DNA of 64,000 nucleotides from Roseiarcus sp963765375. GTDB taxonomy: Bacteria > Pseudomonadota > Alphaproteobacteria > Rhizobiales > Beijerinckiaceae. The stretch spans positions 372,001-436,000 of the forward strand of contig CAVXVZ010000005.1 in NCBI GenBank assembly GCA_963765375.1. The letters are read 5' to 3'. Positions 55,364-63,861 of the stretch are shown here, piece after piece. The notes under the pieces are model-generated. The model worked only from the letters and a program-made list of their open reading frames with translations, made no database searches and was not told the DNA's origin. The translations under genes were made by a program, and so were the position numbers. The stretch's first letter is position 1. Each line of letters starts with the position of its first letter.

Positions 55364-56269
55364 CTAGGCGCGAACTCCTGACGATAGAGGAGTTGGATCG
55401 GCTCTGTTCGGCGTTCATTGCGATGGGGACGCGCAAGATACGCATTACCGGCGGCGAGCCGCTCGTCCGCCGTGACATCATGACGCTGTTGCGTTCGCTC
55501 TCACAGCATCTCGAAGCGGGAACGCTTGACGAGATGACGCTGACCACGAACGGCTCGCAACTGGCGCGGTTCGCCGATGAACTTGCGAGTTGCGGCGTTC
55601 GCCGGATCAACGTTTCGCTCGACACCCTCGATCCCGGCCAATTCAAGGCGATCACCCGGCGTGGCGATCTCGATCGCGTGCTCTTGGGGATTAACGCCGC
55701 GCAGCGGGCGGGGCTCTCGGTGAAAATCAATGTCGTTGCGCTCAAGGGCGTGAACGAAGATGAGTTCGAACCGATGGTCCGGTGGGCGCACGCGCGTGGC
55801 ATGGGGATTACATTGATCGAGGTCATGCCGCTCGGCGAAATCGAAACAGCGCGCATCGACCAGCACTTGCCTCTGACCAAAGTGCGCGCGCAGCTCGCTC
55901 GTCATTTCAGTTTGCAGGAGACCGACTATCGCACCGGCGGACCCGCGCGGTACGTGCGGATCGGGGAGACGGGAGGCCTAATCGGTTTCATCACGCCTCT
56001 GACCCATAATTTCTGCGAGACCTGCAATCGCGTGCGGGTGACGTGCACAGGCAGGCTTTACATGTGTTTGGGTCACGAAGACGCGGCCGATTTGCGGACC
56101 CCGCTGCGCGCCTCCGAGGGCAACGATCTCCTCAATGCGACGATCCACGACGCAATCGCGCGCAAACCCAAGGGGCATGATTTCGTCATTGACCGGACCG
56201 ACCGTAAGCCGGCTGTGCCCCGCCATATGAGCGTGACCGGAGGCTAGCGGTCCGAAGCTCAATGGTCCG

Positions 56270-56288
56270 CTGTCGTAAAACTGTCGTC
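56270..56288 (+). promoter_or_regulatory. Pho box of the pst operon
   Basis: CTGTCGTAAAACTGTCGTC is two direct CTGTCGT repeats 11 bases apart, a near-exact Pho box, followed by a weaker third TTGTCGC. It lies about 100 bases before pstS and just after moaA. PhoB encoded at 60948 should bind it. Confidence 0.88.
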
Positions 56289-56388
56289 TCTTTGTCGCAA
56301 TAGGCATATCGAGCGAGCCTACAAACGGTCGTCGCGTGCCCGTCGCCGCGGCCAAACTCGATCCCTGCCAGCGCCTGGGAGGCGTTCA

Positions 56389-57432
56389 ATGACACTCACC
56401 AATTTCATTCGCGTCGTAGCGTTCGCCCTAGGCGCCGCAACGGTCTCCTTCGCGCACGCAGCAAGCGTTTCGGGTGCGGGGGCGACTTTCCCCTATCCGA
56501 TTTATGCCAAATGGGCCGACATGTATCAAAAGCAGACCGGCTTCAACCTCAATTACCAGTCCATCGGATCGGGCGGCGGCATCAAACAGATCAAAAACAA
56601 GACAGTCACCTTCGGCGCCTCCGACATGCCGCTTGAGCCCAAGGACTTGACGGCTTCGGGCCTGATTCAATTTCCGACAGTGGTCGGCGGCGACGTGCCG
56701 GTAGTCAATCTTGACGGCATCGGCCCGAACGATTTGGTCCTCGATGGCCCGACGCTCGCGAATATTTTTCTTGGCAAGATCACCAAATGGGACGACCCGG
56801 CGATTAAGAAGCTCAACCCCGACGCCAAGCTTCCCTCCAACGCGATTGTCGTGGTGCATCGGTCGGACGGTTCCGGGACCACGTTCATCTTCACGGATTA
56901 TCTCTCCAAAATCAGCCCCGACTGGAAATCCAATGTCGGCGCCAGCACGTCCGTCGAATGGCCGGTGGGCATCGGCGCCAAGGGCAACGAGGGCGTCGCC
57001 AACAACGTCGCTCAGACCAAAGGCGCGATTGGCTACGTCGAGTATGCCTACGCCCTCGAAAATAAGATGGCGTCAGTGAAGATGATCAATCAGGACGGCA
57101 AGGCTGTCCCTGCTAACGCAGCGGCATTCCAGGCCGCCGCGGCGAACGCTGACTGGGCTCACTCTGATCATTATTACGTCATTCTCACGAATCAGCCGGG
57201 CGCAGACACCTGGCCGATCGCCGGCGCGACCTTTATCCTGATGTACCAGCAGGCGGTGGATCCCGCTGCCTCGGCCGAGGCCCTGAAGTTCTTCGATTGG
57301 GCCTACAAGAATGGTAAACAAGCCGCTGAAACACTCGATTATGTGCCGTTGCCGGACGCGGTGACCGCACAAATCGAAAAGACTTGGGCAGAAATCAAAG
57401 GGCCTGACGGCAAGCCGGTGTACGCCCCTTGA
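56389..57432 (+). CDS. pstS: PstS, phosphate ABC transporter binding protein
   Basis: The 347-residue periplasmic protein has a signal peptide (VVAFALGAATVSFAHA), then VSGAGATFPYPIYAKWADMY, YQSIGSGGGIKQI, ASDMPLEPKDL and the phosphate loop VVVHRSDGSGTTFIFTDYL, all classical PstS. It heads pstSCAB-phoU-phoB under the Pho box at 56270. It differs from the PstS-like protein at 32598. Confidence 0.96.
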   Translation: MTLTNFIRVVAFALGAATVSFAHAASVSGAGATFPYPIYAKWADMYQKQTGFNLNYQSIGSGGGIKQIKNKTVTFGASDMPLEPKDLTASGLIQFPTVVGGDVPVVNLDGIGPNDLVLDGPTLANIFLGKITKWDDPAIKKLNPDAKLPSNAIVVVHRSDGSGTTFIFTDYLSKISPDWKSNVGASTSVEWPVGIGAKGNEGVANNVAQTKGAIGYVEYAYALENKMASVKMINQDGKAVPANAAAFQAAAANADWAHSDHYYVILTNQPGADTWPIAGATFILMYQQAVDPAASAEALKFFDWAYKNGKQAAETLDYVPLPDAVTAQIEKTWAEIKGPDGKPVYAP

Positions 57433-57487
57433 CCTTGGCCCGAGGGACGATCGTGATCTCCTCGTTCTTGCGATGTTCCCTTCCGGC

Positions 57488-57510
57488 GCGGCGGGCGAGT
57501 CGCCCGCCGC
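57488..57510 (+). promoter_or_regulatory. strong hairpin between pstS and pstC
   Basis: GCGGCGGGCG, a 3-base loop (AGT) and CGCCCGCCGC form a perfect 10-bp GC stem. No T run follows. A partial terminator or mRNA-stabilising hairpin would raise PstS over the membrane components. Confidence 0.7.
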
Positions 57511-57534
57511 AGCGGTTCCGGAGCTTCTGACGCA

Positions 57535-58530
57535 ATGACTGAGATTGCGATGCCGCAGATCGACCTGGCTCGATCCAAAGCTGAGGCGCGCGAGCGCGCG
57601 ACAAAGCGCTTTGCCTGGAGCGACAGTTTTTTTCGCCGACTTACCCAAAGCGCCGCAATCATCGTCTTGTTGATCCTTGGCGGAGTCATTGGGTCGCTGA
57701 TCAAGGGCTCGATCCCGGCGTTTCAAGCGTTTGGCCTAGGCTTTTTTACGACTTAGATTTGGAATCCAGTCACCGAGAAATTCGGCGCGCTTGCGCCGAT
57801 CTATGGAACCGTCGTCACTTCAGTCATTGCGATGGCGATCGCGGTGCCTCTGGGGATCGGAGTCGCCATCTTTCTCACCGAGTTGTGTCCACCTGCCTTG
57901 CGGCGACCGATCGGTACCGCCATCGAGCTATTGGCCGGGATTCCAAGCATCATCTACGGAATCTGGGGACTGTTCATTTTTGCGCCATTTCTTCAAGTAT
58001 ACCTTCAGCCGCTGCTCATTGGCCTTTTTGAGAACGTTCCGGTGCTGAATTCCCTTTTCGCCGGGCCTCCTTACGGCATTGGTATACTCACCGCCGCGCT
58101 TATCCTGGCGATCATGGTTCTGCCCTTCGTGGCGTCGATTTCGCGTGACGTGTTCGACACCGTGCCGCCGATGTTGAAAGAATCGGCCTATGGGGTCGGC
58201 TGCACGACTTGGGAAGTGATCTGGAACGTTGTCATTCCCTACACCCAAGTCGGGGTCATCGGGGGCGTCATGCTGGGGCTGGGACGCGCCCTTGGCGAGA
58301 CAATGGCGGTCACCTTCGTCATCGGTAACGCGCACAAGATCTCGGCGTCGCTGCTTGCGCCAGGAACGACGATCTCCGCGAGCATCGCCAACGAATTCAC
58401 CGAAGCGGTTGGCGATCTCTATACGTCGTCGCTGATCGCGCTGGGCCTAATCCTGTTCATGATCACCTTCATCGTGCTCGCGATCGCCCGAATCATGTTG
58501 ATGCGCCTCGAAATCCAGGCGGGGAGATAG
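57535..58530 (+). pseudogene. pstC: PstC, phosphate ABC permease, interrupted by an in-frame TAG
   Basis: The reading frame continues unbroken except for TAG at 57754-57756 (codon 74): …GLGFFTT-stop-IWNPVTEKFGALAPIYGT…. Downstream are GTAIELLAGIPSIIYGIWGL, the permease loop WEVIWNVVIPYTQVGVIGGV and ALGETMAVTFVIGNAH, typical PstC. Without the stop the protein has 331 residues. Either a nonsense mutation (e.g. CAG to TAG), a sequence error or suppression. If real, phosphate uptake by this operon is lost. Confidence 0.85.
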
Positions 58531-58534
58531 GGCA

Positions 58535-59392
58535 ATGTCCGTTTATTCCGCCTCGGCGCGTTACCCGGCGCGGCGTCGCCGAAGCGCCATTTGGATGGGC
58601 CTCAGCGTCGCGGCCGCCGTCATCGGCCTCACCGGGTTGTTCATGATTCTCGCAGTCCTGCTTTGGAAGGGATTCGCGGGGCTGTCGGTTGCCGTTTTCA
58701 CGGAAAATACGCCGCCGCCCGGCAGCGCCGGCGGTCTTTTGAATGCGATTGTCGGAAGCTTGATCATGACGGTGATCGGCGTCGCCGTCGGAACCCCGCT
58801 CGGCATGCTGGCGGGGACCTATCTGGCGGAATACGGCAAGTATTCGAGGCTCGCTTTCGTCGTTCGGTTCATCAACGACATTCTGCTCAGCGCTCCCTCG
58901 ATCGTGATCGGTCTTTTCATCTACGAGGTCGTGGTCGCACCGATGGGTCACTTCTCGGCGCTCGCCGGTGCTCTCGCCCTGGCGGTCCTGGTGGTCCCAG
59001 TCGTAGTTCGAACGACCGAAGACATGTTGAACCTCGTTCCCAATACATTGCGCGAAGCCGGCTCGGCGCTTGGCATGCCGCGTTCCATGGTCGTCCAGCG
59101 CATTGGTTATCGCGCCGTCAGGGCCGGTCTGATTACCGGCGTACTGCTTGCGATTGCGCGAGTGAGCGGCGAGACCGCTCCGCTCTTGTTCACCGCCTTG
59201 AACAATCAGTTCTTCAGTACGCAACTCCTCAAGCCGATGTCGAGCCTGCCGGCCGTAATCTTTCAATTTGCGCTCAGCCCCTACAAGGACTGGCAACAGT
59301 TGGCTTGGACCGGCGCGCTGATCATCACGCTGGCCGTCCTGGCGCTCAGCATTGCGGCCCGCGCCCTCACCGCCACGGCGCAACAGAAGTAG
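58535..59392 (+). CDS. pstA: PstA, phosphate ABC permease
   Basis: The 285-residue permease has six membrane segments. Family features are GGLLNAIVGSLIMTVIGVAV, PLGMLAGTYLAEYGKYS, INDILLSAPSIVIGLFIYEV and LGMPRSMVVQRIGYRAVRAG, then ARVSGETAPLLFTALNNQFF. It starts 4 bases after the pstC stop and works with PstC as the membrane pair. Confidence 0.95.
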   Translation: MSVYSASARYPARRRRSAIWMGLSVAAAVIGLTGLFMILAVLLWKGFAGLSVAVFTENTPPPGSAGGLLNAIVGSLIMTVIGVAVGTPLGMLAGTYLAEYGKYSRLAFVVRFINDILLSAPSIVIGLFIYEVVVAPMGHFSALAGALALAVLVVPVVVRTTEDMLNLVPNTLREAGSALGMPRSMVVQRIGYRAVRAGLITGVLLAIARVSGETAPLLFTALNNQFFSTQLLKPMSSLPAVIFQFALSPYKDWQQLAWTGALIITLAVLALSIAARALTATAQQK

Positions 59393-59410
59393 TCCAAGGG
59401 GTTTTACACG

Positions 59411-60214
59411 ATGAGAGACGAGGTCGCTGCGCAGAAACCCGCCAAGCCGCCCAGTGCGAACACGGACAAGGTCCAGATCCGCGATCTCAATTTCTATTAT
59501 GGACAGACCCATGCGCTCAAGGGAGTGAACCTGAACCTGTTCTCGGGACAGGTGACGGCGTTCATCGGTCCGTCCGGCTGCGGCAAGTCGACGCTTTTGA
59601 GAGTGCTCAACCGGATGTACGACCTCTATCCTGGCCAGCGCGCTGAGGGCGAGGTGATGCTCGACGGCGAGAATATCCTCTCCCCGGGCCTCGACCTCAA
59701 TCTGCTCCGCTCCCGCGTCGGCATGGTGTTCCAGAAGCCGACGCCCTTTCCGATGACGATCTACGAGAACATCGCGTTTGGCGTTCGCCTTTACGAGAAA
59801 CTGCCGAAGGCCGAGATGGACGCGCGAGTCGAATCGGCGCTTCGCCGCGCTGCGCTTTGGACCGAGGTCAAGGACAAATTGAACGCCAGCGGCCTCAGCT
59901 TGTCCGGCGGCCAGCAGCAGCGCCTGTGCATCGCCCGGACGGTGGCGATCAGCCCGGAAGTGATCCTGCTTGACGAGCCGGCGTCCGCTCTCGATCCGAT
60001 CTCGACGGCGAAGATCGAGGAATTGATCGACGAACTGTCGGGCGACTACACGATCGCGATCGTCACTCACAACATGCAGCAGGCGGCGCGCGTCTCGCAT
60101 TACACCGCCTTCATGTATCTCGGCCAGATGGTCGAATTCGCGGAGACCAATGCTGTTTTTACCTCTCCGCGCGACAAGCGAACCCAGGATTACGTCACCG
60201 GCCGCTTCGGCTGA
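59411..60214 (+). CDS. pstB: PstB, phosphate ABC transporter ATPase
   Basis: The 267-residue ATPase shows Walker A GPSGCGKST, the Q-loop GMVFQKPTPFPMTIYENIAF, signature LSGGQQQRLCIART and Walker B VILLDEPASALDP, plus the switch His in IVTHNMQQAARVS. The N-terminus NFYYGQTHALKGVNL is standard for PstB. Confidence 0.97.
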   Translation: MRDEVAAQKPAKPPSANTDKVQIRDLNFYYGQTHALKGVNLNLFSGQVTAFIGPSGCGKSTLLRVLNRMYDLYPGQRAEGEVMLDGENILSPGLDLNLLRSRVGMVFQKPTPFPMTIYENIAFGVRLYEKLPKAEMDARVESALRRAALWTEVKDKLNASGLSLSGGQQQRLCIARTVAISPEVILLDEPASALDPISTAKIEELIDELSGDYTIAIVTHNMQQAARVSHYTAFMYLGQMVEFAETNAVFTSPRDKRTQDYVTGRFG

Positions 60215-60228
60215 AGGGAGGCGCCGCC

Positions 60229-60951
60229 GTGGTGGACCAGCATACCGTCAGAGCCTACGACAAGGACCTCGACCTGCTCGAGCGGCGCATCGCGGAGATG
60301 GGCGGCCTTGCCGAGAAAATGGTGATCGACGCCATGGATTCGCTCGCCGCCGCCGACACCGCGCTCGCCCATCAGGTCGTCGCGACCGACCCGCGGCTCG
60401 ACGCCTTGCAGCGCGAGGTCGAGGATCAGGCGATCCTGACGATCGCGCGCCGGCAGCCGGTGGCGATCGACTTGCGCGAGATCATCGGCGCCATTCGCGT
60501 CGCCGGCGATCTCGAGCGGGTCGGCGACCTGGCCAAGAACATCGCCAAGCGCTCGGTCAAGATCGGCGTCGCATCCCGCGTTCCCCGCGCGATCATCGGC
60601 ATCAAGCACATGAACGACTTCGCGCTCGAACTGATGAAGGACGTGCTCGACGCCTATGCCCAACGCGACGTCGAGCGGGCGCTCGACGTCTGGGAGCGGG
60701 ACGCCGATCTCGACGCCCTCGAAGATTCGGTCTTCCGCGATCTCCTGACCCATATGATGGAGGATCCGCGCAACATCACCTTCTGCGCCCATCTTCTGTT
60801 CTGCTCCAAGAATATCGAGCGGATCGGCGACCACGCCACCAACATCGCCGAAACGGTGTTCTATCTCGTGACCGGCTCGAACCTGCCGACCGCCCGCCCG
60901 CGGGTCCGCCAGGGGTCGGACATCGAACCTGACGCCGGAGGGGAGTCATGA
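60229..60951 (+). CDS. phoU: PhoU, phosphate signalling adaptor
   Basis: The 240-residue all-helical protein has two PhoU repeats: HTVRAYDKDLDLLERRIAEM and ALQREVEDQAILTIARRQPV in the first half, then FCAHLLFCSKNIERIGDHAT with the metal-binding E-R-x-x-D-H in the second. It links PstSCAB to PhoR/PhoB signalling. I took GTG 60229; GTG 60232 is close. It overlaps phoB by 4 bases. Confidence 0.95.
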   Translation: MVDQHTVRAYDKDLDLLERRIAEMGGLAEKMVIDAMDSLAAADTALAHQVVATDPRLDALQREVEDQAILTIARRQPVAIDLREIIGAIRVAGDLERVGDLAKNIAKRSVKIGVASRVPRAIIGIKHMNDFALELMKDVLDAYAQRDVERALDVWERDADLDALEDSVFRDLLTHMMEDPRNITFCAHLLFCSKNIERIGDHATNIAETVFYLVTGSNLPTARPRVRQGSDIEPDAGGES

Positions 60952-61691
60952 TGAACCAGGCGCGCAAGGAGATCGTCCGTCCAGGCGCTGCGTCCGCGCC
61001 GCGCATTCTCATCGTCGAGGACGAATCCGATCTGGCGTTGCTCTTGGGCTATAACCTCGAATCCGAAGGCTATGTGGTCGAGAATGTGACGCGAGGCGAC
61101 GAGGCCGAGCTCAGGCTGGCCGAGAACACGCCAGACCTCGTCATCCTCGACTGGATGCTGCCGGGGGTGTCGGGGCTCGAAATCTGCCGCCGGTTGCGGG
61201 CGCGCGAGGCCACCCGCACGCTTCCGGTCATCATGGTCACCGCGCGCGGCGAGGAGGCCGAGCGGGTGCGGGGCTTGTCGGTCGGCGCCGACGACTATGT
61301 CGTCAAGCCGTTCTCGGTGCCCGAGCTCATGGCGCGGGTGCGCGCGCTGCTCCGGCGCAGCCGGCCGGAGCGGATCGCCGACCGCCTCTACGCCGGCGAC
61401 CTCGACCTCGACCGGGAGACCCGGCGGGTTCGCCGCGGCGGGCGCGACATCCACCTCGGCCCGACCGAGTTCCGGCTGCTCGAATATCTGCTCGAAAAGC
61501 CCGGCCGGGTGTTCTCGCGCGCCCAACTGCTCGACGGGGTTTGGGGGCAGGCGGCGGAGATCGACGAGCGCACCGTCGACGTTCACGTCGGGCGGCTGCG
61601 CAAGGCCCTCTCGCGGGGCAGGGAACGCGATCCGATCCGCACCGTGCGCGGGACCGGCTACGCCTTCGATGAGACCTTCGGCAAGCCCTAA
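60948..61691 (+). CDS. phoB: PhoB, phosphate-regulon response regulator
   Basis: The 247-residue OmpR-type regulator has a receiver domain (ILIVEDESDLALLLGYNLE, phospho-Asp in LVILDWMLPGVSGLEICR, Lys in DDYVVKPFSVPEL) and a winged helix (HLGPTEFRLLEYLLEKPGRV, DERTVDVHVGRLRKAL, VRGTGYAFDE). phoR is not adjacent and was not seen in the window. PhoB should bind the Pho box at 56270. Confidence 0.95.
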   Translation: MMNQARKEIVRPGAASAPRILIVEDESDLALLLGYNLESEGYVVENVTRGDEAELRLAENTPDLVILDWMLPGVSGLEICRRLRAREATRTLPVIMVTARGEEAERVRGLSVGADDYVVKPFSVPELMARVRALLRRSRPERIADRLYAGDLDLDRETRRVRRGGRDIHLGPTEFRLLEYLLEKPGRVFSRAQLLDGVWGQAAEIDERTVDVHVGRLRKALSRGRERDPIRTVRGTGYAFDETFGKP

Positions 61692-61868
61692 CCGCAAGGC
61701 ATTCGGACGTCTCCAATGACGGACGCAATTGTTGTCGCCGGTCGACCATGGGAACGATTTCGCTAATATTAATCTCCTCATCCCCGACAGAAAATGGTCT
61801 TGCCCTCTCGGCCGAATCCGCGCCGCGTTAAGGCATAAAGCTTCCGTTGGTCCAATACGCTCAAACAC

Positions 61869-62210
61869 CTAGTCGAGAACCCGCATGATGCGGCCCGAGC
61901 TTGGATCGACGAGGACGCGGTGACCGTCGACGAAGGCAGTGCCCATTCCGCCCCATTGCTGGGTCACGGGCACGTTATGCGGCACGACTTGGCCGGGCGA
62001 TACGGCGCCCGCGTAGCCGGCGCGTTCCTGCGGCGGCCCCGGAGGGCGAGAGCCATATGGCTGCGCTCCAAGCGAAGAGCCTGGTTGCAGCGTCGAGGAC
62101 GACTCCAGATTGGCCCCCACTTTGCCGCCAACCGGTCCATCGGCCTGAGCGTAGCCAACGGAGGGGATTGCCAGCATGACCGCAATCACAGCGAGATGCA
62201 AAGCGCGCAT
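61869..62210 (-). CDS. exported DUF1236-like protein
   Basis: The 113-residue protein starts at ATG 62210 with a signal peptide (ALHLAVIAVMLAIPSVGYAQ). The middle is Pro/Gly-rich. The C-terminus VPHNVPVTQQWGGMGTAFVD, followed by a VLVDPSSGRIMRVLD motif, resembles DUF1236 small periplasmic proteins. The upstream in-frame extension to 62444 lacks these features. Role unknown. Confidence 0.65.
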   Translation of the reverse strand: MRALHLAVIAVMLAIPSVGYAQADGPVGGKVGANLESSSTLQPGSSLGAQPYGSRPPGPPQERAGYAGAVSPGQVVPHNVPVTQQWGGMGTAFVDGHRVLVDPSSGRIMRVLD

Positions 62211-62359
62211 TGGACAGCTCCTCGTCGCAATGCCGAAGCGACAAGAAAAGAACGCGACCCTTCGCCAATGGTTCCGATCGCTGGGTGGCGAGACGTTGGC
62301 CGGGCATTTGCGAAATTGCCCCGAGGGCTGCAATCGGGATTTGCGGCCAAAGGCCGGGG

Positions 62360-63043
62360 TTATCGAAATCGGAAGACGCCGGTCTGTTTGATTTCGGAAT
62401 CTTCGAGTTCGCGCGTCACCGGAACCGAATATCCGATCACGCATTCGAGCCGGTCTTGCGGGAGATAGGCGCGGCGGGGATCGCCGATGAGCACGGTCGC
62501 CCCGCGCCGCTTAAGCCCCATGAGCCATTCCGCCGTCGCCTCGGCGAGGTCCCTTTCGTAGGCGACGTCCCCCGCCAGGACGACCTCCCAGCCCTCGTCG
62601 GCGCCGATCAGATTTTCGAGACGGGGCGCGACCGATACGCCGTTCTCGGCCGCGTTGGCTTCGATCGCGGCGACCGCGAAACCGTCGATATCGCTGGCCT
62701 CGACCGCCGCCGCGCCGCTCAGGGCGGCGGCGATCGCGACGAGCCCGGAGCCGGAGGCGAAATCGAGCGCACGCCTGCCCTGAACCAGCGAAGGATTGTC
62801 AAGCACGTAGCGCGCGAGCGCCTGGCCGCCCGCCCAGGCGAACGCCCAGAACGGCGGCGCCAAACCCATCGCGCCGAGCTCCTCCTCGGTCTTCTGCCAG
62901 AGCGGCACGGCTTCGTCCGCGAGCCAAAGCCTGATCGTAGGCGTCAGCGGCGGCGCAATGAGGCGGGTGTTGGCGAGGATGAAGTCGCGTTTGGCGGCAA
63001 AGCCGGGGGAAGCGTTTCCAAAGCCGATGGAAGAAAAATCCAA
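62360..63043 (-). CDS. class I methyltransferase, ETFB lysine-methyltransferase type
   Basis: The 227-residue protein has PPFWAFAWAGGQALARYVLD, SAM motif ALDFASGSGLVAIAAALSG and EASDIDGFAVAAIEANAAEN, then VVLAGDVAYE, the pattern of ETFB-lysine and related methyltransferases. These methylate the electron-transfer flavoprotein beta subunit. The proposed start (MDFSSIGFGN) lies inside the array of element C, so the true start may be slightly later, e.g. just before FILANTRLIAPP. Confidence 0.8.
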   Translation of the reverse strand: MDFSSIGFGNASPGFAAKRDFILANTRLIAPPLTPTIRLWLADEAVPLWQKTEEELGAMGLAPPFWAFAWAGGQALARYVLDNPSLVQGRRALDFASGSGLVAIAAALSGAAAVEASDIDGFAVAAIEANAAENGVSVAPRLENLIGADEGWEVVLAGDVAYERDLAEATAEWLMGLKRRGATVLIGDPRRAYLPQDRLECVIGYSVPVTRELEDSEIKQTGVFRFR

Positions 63044-63291
63044 ATCGCGAGGAAGGAAAATCCAAACGGAGGGAAGAAAAATCCAAGGAAATCACTTCCG
63101 CAGATCTAGATTTTCCAAGGGCTTAAGCCTCGGATCAAAGGAATGAGGCTCTCGACGCCCGCCCACCGACCAACAATTCGAGCAGGTTAATTATCGGGCG
63201 CCCCTCGCTCGCCGCGACGTCAGTCCTGATCCGAAGACAGGTAGCACGATAGCACGGCCTTCTGATTATCGCAAATGTTTGTCGCGCTTTC
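63010..63291 (-). repeat. intergenic composite element, copy C
   Basis: On the minus strand TTGCGA (63274-63269) and TATCGT (63251-63246) are 17 bases apart. The second block (CTTAAGCCCTTGGAAAATCT) begins near 63125. Units ending in CTTCC or CCTTCC follow to about 63010. It shares its orientation with the methyltransferase gene and overlaps its start. The remaining bases up to 63372 show no gene. Confidence 0.7.
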
Positions 63292-63372
63292 TGGCGTCGG
63301 CCTCGAGCCTTGGCCCGCCGATTGGACGCTTCGCCGCCGTCATTAAGGGGAAAGATCGCGCATCCTTTTGAA

Positions 63373-63861
63373 TCACACCCGCCAGCGCAGGGCGGAGACG
63401 AGCGCGAACAGGCGCCGGGCGGTCGCCTGGTCGATCTCGACCTTGCCGGCGAGGCGCTGGGCCATGAGATTGGCGCCCTCGTTGTGGAGCGTCGTTCGCT
63501 CGCGGTCGATCGCCTCGATCTGGCGCGGGCTCGCGGTGCGGATGGCGGAATAATAGGTCTCGCAGACGAGAAAATAATCCTTGAGCAGCGGCCGGAACGG
63601 CGTCATCGACACGACGATCGAGGCGGCAAGCTCGCCGCCGGCCGTCTTCACGTCGAAAGTCAGCTTCGATTCTTCCTGCGAGATCATGAGCGTATAGGGG
63701 CCGCCGTCGCGCCCCGGAACGGCGAACGCGTTCTCTTCGATCAGGTCGAAGATCGCCACCGCCCGCTCGTGATCGACATCGGCCGCGCCCCGCGGGATCG
63801 TCGCTTCGTCGAGGACGACCCCGGCGAGGCGATTGCGGCTTTTGGCCGGCTTGCGGCTCAT
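63373..63861 (-). CDS. UPF0262 family protein
   Basis: The 162-residue protein matches UPF0262, a conserved alphaproteobacterial family of unknown role. Landmarks are VVLDEATIPRGAADVDHERA, AIFDLIEENAF, LMISQEESKLTFDV and MTPFRPLLKDYFLVCETYYS. It overlaps the hisD stop by ATGA, and this hisD-UPF0262 pair is a common arrangement in Hyphomicrobiales. Confidence 0.9.
   Translation of the reverse strand: MSRKPAKSRNRLAGVVLDEATIPRGAADVDHERAVAIFDLIEENAFAVPGRDGGPYTLMISQEESKLTFDVKTAGGELAASIVVSMTPFRPLLKDYFLVCETYYSAIRTASPRQIEAIDRERTTLHNEGANLMAQRLAGKVEIDQATARRLFALVSALRWRV

Larger units (their letters stand above)
52011..56247 (+). pseudogene. moaA: MoaA, GTP 3',8-cyclase, split by two IS1182-type elements
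   Basis: The 5' part (52011-52171) has RVSVTDRCDFRCVYCM with the radical-SAM CX3CX2C cluster. The 3' part (55368-56247) has RKIRITGGEPLVRRDIM, the second cluster CETCNRVRVTCTGRLYMC and the C-terminal end. Removing the 3.2-kb insertion and extra CTAG copies gives a continuous frame (…MTFLP-RRELLTIEELD…). MoaA makes the first molybdopterin intermediate and so serves AioA, but this copy is disrupted. A functional copy must exist elsewhere if AioA is active. Confidence 0.92.
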
